A DNA stretch of 64,000 bases from assembly GCA_905178155.1 (NCBI GenBank), contig CAJINV010000003.1, positions 618,720-682,719 on the forward strand, read 5' to 3'. The notes below the pieces were generated by a model. It ran no database searches. It was not told the DNA's origin and saw only the letters and a list, made by a program, of their open reading frames with translations. Source of the stretch: Amoebophrya sp. A120 (lineage: Eukaryota; Sar; Dinophyceae; Syndiniales; Amoebophryaceae). Below are positions 61,450-64,000 of this stretch, in pieces (position 1 is the first letter of the stretch; the number at the start of each line of letters is the position of its first letter). Position numbers and translations under genes: made by a program.

Positions 61450-62680
61450 TCGTGACGAACGGCGTCCAGCAGAAGAGCCAACAAGAGGCCCACTGCGAAC
61501 GTTGTTGCATCGTTTTGAAGAACATCTTTTGACGTTGTACTACTTCCTAGAGCATGAGTTCTAGCAGTGAATGCACTTTGAAATACCTTATTTTTTTTGA
61601 TTTTTTATAATAAACAACTTCAAGTGTGTCCGCTAAATGATCTGTGACTAATCAGCGCGACATCGGGCTGCGAAAAATGTACACGTATTCTTATACTTGC
61701 TGTAAAATAATTAGTTGAAATGCTACCTGTAGCTAGAGCTACGTCGACCTGGCAACTGCGTCCTCTCCTTGTGAGGCCGCCCTGGTGCAGCTAACGTCAA
61801 TCGGCATAGGAAGTTTCTGTCTCTAGTGGCGTTTTTATTTTCGGCGCAGGTCGTTGACCTCCGTGTCCGTGAAAAACAAAAACCGCTGTAATGTACGCTC
61901 ATCCAGCAGAAACCTATAAACCTTTATATTATTGTGAATATCGTCTTTAGATGTTGTTCGCAGTGTCGGAGAGATTTGATTGATACGAGAGACTCGGAGA
62001 GTACGAGGGGAAATAAAACTCGGACAAAGTTTTTGTGATTGCAAAACGCACAAATCGGACTTTGGTTTATGTTTCTATTTGGATGCGGCTTTTTTTGACA
62101 CATGTTCGGCTCTTTTTGACACATGGTCGGCCGGATCGGCCGTAGTGTCATCGGGATTCGGAAAATAAAAAAAAAACGGGGACGGCTCTTTTTGACACAT
62201 GATGACGGATGTAGGTGCGGAAAGCGAAACCAAACCGAATGCGCGGACTGTCTGACTGCGCTTCTTGGGCCCGGCCTATTGCGAAACACTTCGTAGGAAG
62301 ACGAAGAAGCAACGAATTACATCAAGACCGATGCCGGGTAGGGGCATGGACACCGAGCGAGGCCGACGAACTACCGATGCCAATGCCAAAGGGCAAGAGA
62401 GTGAAACTTCGAACATGAAGTTAGAAACTACGCGGAGGAAACGAGAGAGGGAACCCCGGGAAAGGCTACTGCTCAGCCCCGCGCGGCAATGTATGTGACA
62501 CACGGGCAATGCCGGGGCGCTAGATTGCTCTTCGACGTCAGTTGATTTCTGCGCGCACCAGATTCGGAAGGTGGCCCCTGGTGTGTCTAGTAAACTGTCG
62601 GAAGTCAGAAGGAAGAACAGCTGTGAGGAACAGGTGGACACAGCATCTCGCTGGAAACCACGCACCACGGAAGGAGTGCT
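61450..62680. other. Intergenic with short tandem motif
   Basis: Three copies of CTTTTTTTGACACATG or CTCTTTTTGACACATG lie at about 62083-62200, two of them 24 nt apart. No gene is recognised on either strand. Confidence 0.5.
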
Positions 62681-63427
62681 CTACCCAACTTTCTGCCTTT
62701 TCGCAGCATGCCCCTCCTCCAACCTCCTCCGCGCCTCCAGTGTCTTCTTGCTCGGGCGGCCCTTCTTTTTGTGGACGAAGATCGGCCCGTACTTCGCAGG
62801 GTCCGTTTTGTGCAGAGCACGGAAAACACAGCGGCACGTCGTGTGCAACGCGAATGCCCGGCAATGCGACAGACACACCGGCGCCCCGTTTCCGACTTCA
62901 TGCAACCCCCAGGCCCGGTAGAGGTCTGGCCAGAAAGCTACGACGGAGACCTTCTTCAGGATTTTATAGCGCGCGATCTCCTTCCTGGCTTCCGCGTGCG
63001 ATCCGAAGAGCAGCGGCTCGACGGTCGGCCACCAGGCCAAGACGTCGTCGATGACGGCCGGAATTTCGTCTGCGTCCTCGTCGCTGCCATCCGTATCTTC
63101 CGCGTCTACGCTGCTCGCCTCCTCGCCGAAGAGGTCGCCGTCATCCTCAAACACATCCAACCCAACCTCATCCGCGTCCCCCCGCTCCGCATCGCTCTCG
63201 GCCTTGAGCATCAGGAAGCACTTGCTTGGCAGGGCGACCCTGACACCGTTGACCAAGATCGGCGCGCGGCGCTTGATCTGCACTTCGAAAACCCCCGCGC
63301 CGGCGCCATCAGGTGGACAGGTTCCGAGCCCTGGAAACTTGAACTGACTGGCGAAACCGGTAAAGCCCCGCTCCGGCGGCAGAAGCTCGGCAACGACGGG
63401 CCGGATGCTCGTTTGCAGGAATCGCAA
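62681..63427 (-). CDS. Hypothetical protein with acidic middle and basic tail (248 aa)
   Basis: The minus-strand frame from ATG 63425-63427 reads MRFLQTSIRPVVAELLPPER. A GVFEVQIKRRAPILVNG strand-like region and an acidic patch (DVFEDDGDLFGEEASSVDAE) follow. Then comes a Cys/His cluster (GAPVCLSHCRAFALHTTCRC) and a Lys/Arg tail (KKKGRPSKKTLEARRRLEEG) with an AT-hook-like GRPSK. It may bind DNA, perhaps as part of a mobile element, but no family is recognised. Upstream exons beyond 63427 cannot be excluded. The plus-strand frame over the same span is a shadow. Confidence 0.5.
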   Translation of the reverse strand: MRFLQTSIRPVVAELLPPERGFTGFASQFKFPGLGTCPPDGAGAGVFEVQIKRRAPILVNGVRVALPSKCFLMLKAESDAERGDADEVGLDVFEDDGDLFGEEASSVDAEDTDGSDEDADEIPAVIDDVLAWWPTVEPLLFGSHAEARKEIARYKILKKVSVVAFWPDLYRAWGLHEVGNGAPVCLSHCRAFALHTTCRCVFRALHKTDPAKYGPIFVHKKKGRPSKKTLEARRRLEEGHAAKRQKVG

Positions 63428-63598
63428 AAACTATCGCCGGGGGGGAGCATTAGTCGACTGGCAAACAACTGCTGGCCCCAAACATGAGCACCCACCTGAG
63501 AACCTGCGCCCAAACCTCAACAAACCGGCCCGGACCCAACCCCCTGCCCCACCCCCCTCGCCCCTGGGCGAATCCCTCGCGCGCCATTAAAGCAAACA

Positions 63599-63855
63599 CC
63601 AAAAGCAAAGCGCCGAAAGCAAAGCGCCAAAAGCAAAGCGCCAAAAGCAGAGCGGCAAAAGCAGAGCGGCAAAAAGCAAAGCGGCACAAAGCAAAGCGCC
63701 AAAAGCAAAGCGCCAAAAGCAGAGCGGCAAAAGCAGAGCGGCAAAAAGCAAAGCGGCACAAAGCAAAGCGGCAAAAAGCAAAGCGGCAAAAAGCAAAGCG
63801 GCAAAAAGCAAAGCGCCAAAAGCAAAGCGCCAAAAGGAAAGCGCCAAATGCGAAA
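63599..63855. repeat. Satellite of AAAGCAAAGCGCC-type units
   Basis: About 18 imperfect 13-15 nt units alternate between AAAGCAAAGCGCC, AAAGCAGAGCGGC and AAAAGCAAAGCGGC. A higher-order repeat is visible: the block of mixed units near 63640-63690 recurs near 63715-63760. Hydrophobic open frames on the minus strand here are translations of the satellite. Confidence 0.9.
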
Positions 63856-63863
63856 AAGGCAAG

Positions 63864-63905
63864 GCAGGGCAGGGCAGGGCAGGGCAGGGCAGGGCAGGGC
63901 AGGGC
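63864..63905. repeat. AGGGC pentamer array
   Basis: About eight uninterrupted AGGGC units lie directly before the GAGGC array. Confidence 0.9.
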
Positions 63906-64000
63906 GAGGCGAGGCGAGGCGAGGCGAGGCGAGGCGAGGCGAGGCGAGGCGAGGCGAGGCGAGGCGAGGCGAGGCGAGGCGAGGCGAGGCGAGGCGAGGC
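63906..64000. repeat. GAGGC pentamer array reaching the window edge
   Basis: About nineteen perfect GAGGC units continue to the last base. The array may extend further or mark a contig end. Confidence 0.92.

Noticed and set aside
63599-63855. Possible CRISPR-like array
   Set aside because: The units are contiguous and degenerate with no unique spacers, and the genome is eukaryotic.
63450-63862. Long hydrophobic minus-strand open frames
   Set aside because: They are translations of the AAAGCAAAGCGCC satellite, not genes.

Overview
This is nuclear DNA from a protist, not a prokaryote. Genes are widely spaced, run on both strands, carry introns, and encode long proteins with acidic or Ser/Ala-rich inserts. 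The best guess for the source is a syndinian dinoflagellate parasite of the Amoebophrya type. That guess rests on the introns: most are short mobile elements (introners) with terminal inverted repeats (TIRs), flanked by target-site duplications (TSDs), and many lack GT-AG ends. I recall this from published work on Amoebophrya genomes; nothing was searched here.

Layout. 1-6167: 5'-truncated bifunctional aspartokinase/homoserine dehydrogenase, heavily invaded by introners. 6168-9002: repeat-rich spacer with five fold-back hairpins and a ~0.9 kb tandem duplication. 9003-10006: small unknown protein. 10693-15473: large unknown protein with ankyrin-like stretches. 16054-18176: class I methyltransferase. 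19009-21829: MFS transporter. 21885-23421: a non-genic introner copy and a TIR transposon. 24237-24932: short protein with an N-terminal hydrophobic segment. 25813-27743: phytanoyl-CoA-dioxygenase-like protein. 28979-29528: possible broken gene. 30440-38086: giant RCC1/BTB protein. 39249-42757: acidic unknown proteins. 43835-50768: anoctamin/TMEM16 membrane protein. 51468-54143: 2OG-Fe(II) oxygenase with membrane segments. 54777-57375: 2.6 kb TIR element enclosing a minus-strand gene-like sequence. 59422-61449: intronless, probably secreted protein. 62681-63427: minus-strand unknown. 63599-64000: satellite and pentamer repeats.

The main system is the introners. I delimited 22 copies inside coding regions, one in a non-coding tail, and one possible 2.6 kb relative. 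They fall into at least seven sequence families, yet nearly all begin TAT and end ATA and are flanked by 3-5 bp TSDs. Removing each element plus one TSD copy restores the frame in every gene tested, and the summed exon lengths divide by three for the AK-HSD gene, the 152-aa protein, the ankyrin-like protein, the methyltransferase, the dioxygenase, RCC1-BTB, the acidic protein and anoctamin. Eight conventional GT-AG introns coexist with them. A second, unrelated TIR family (TTACAGCTTGG ends, 7-9 bp TSDs) has three copies, two of them inserted in exons.

The genes do not form an operon or one pathway. They are ordinary dispersed eukaryotic genes for amino-acid synthesis, transport, membrane and signalling functions.
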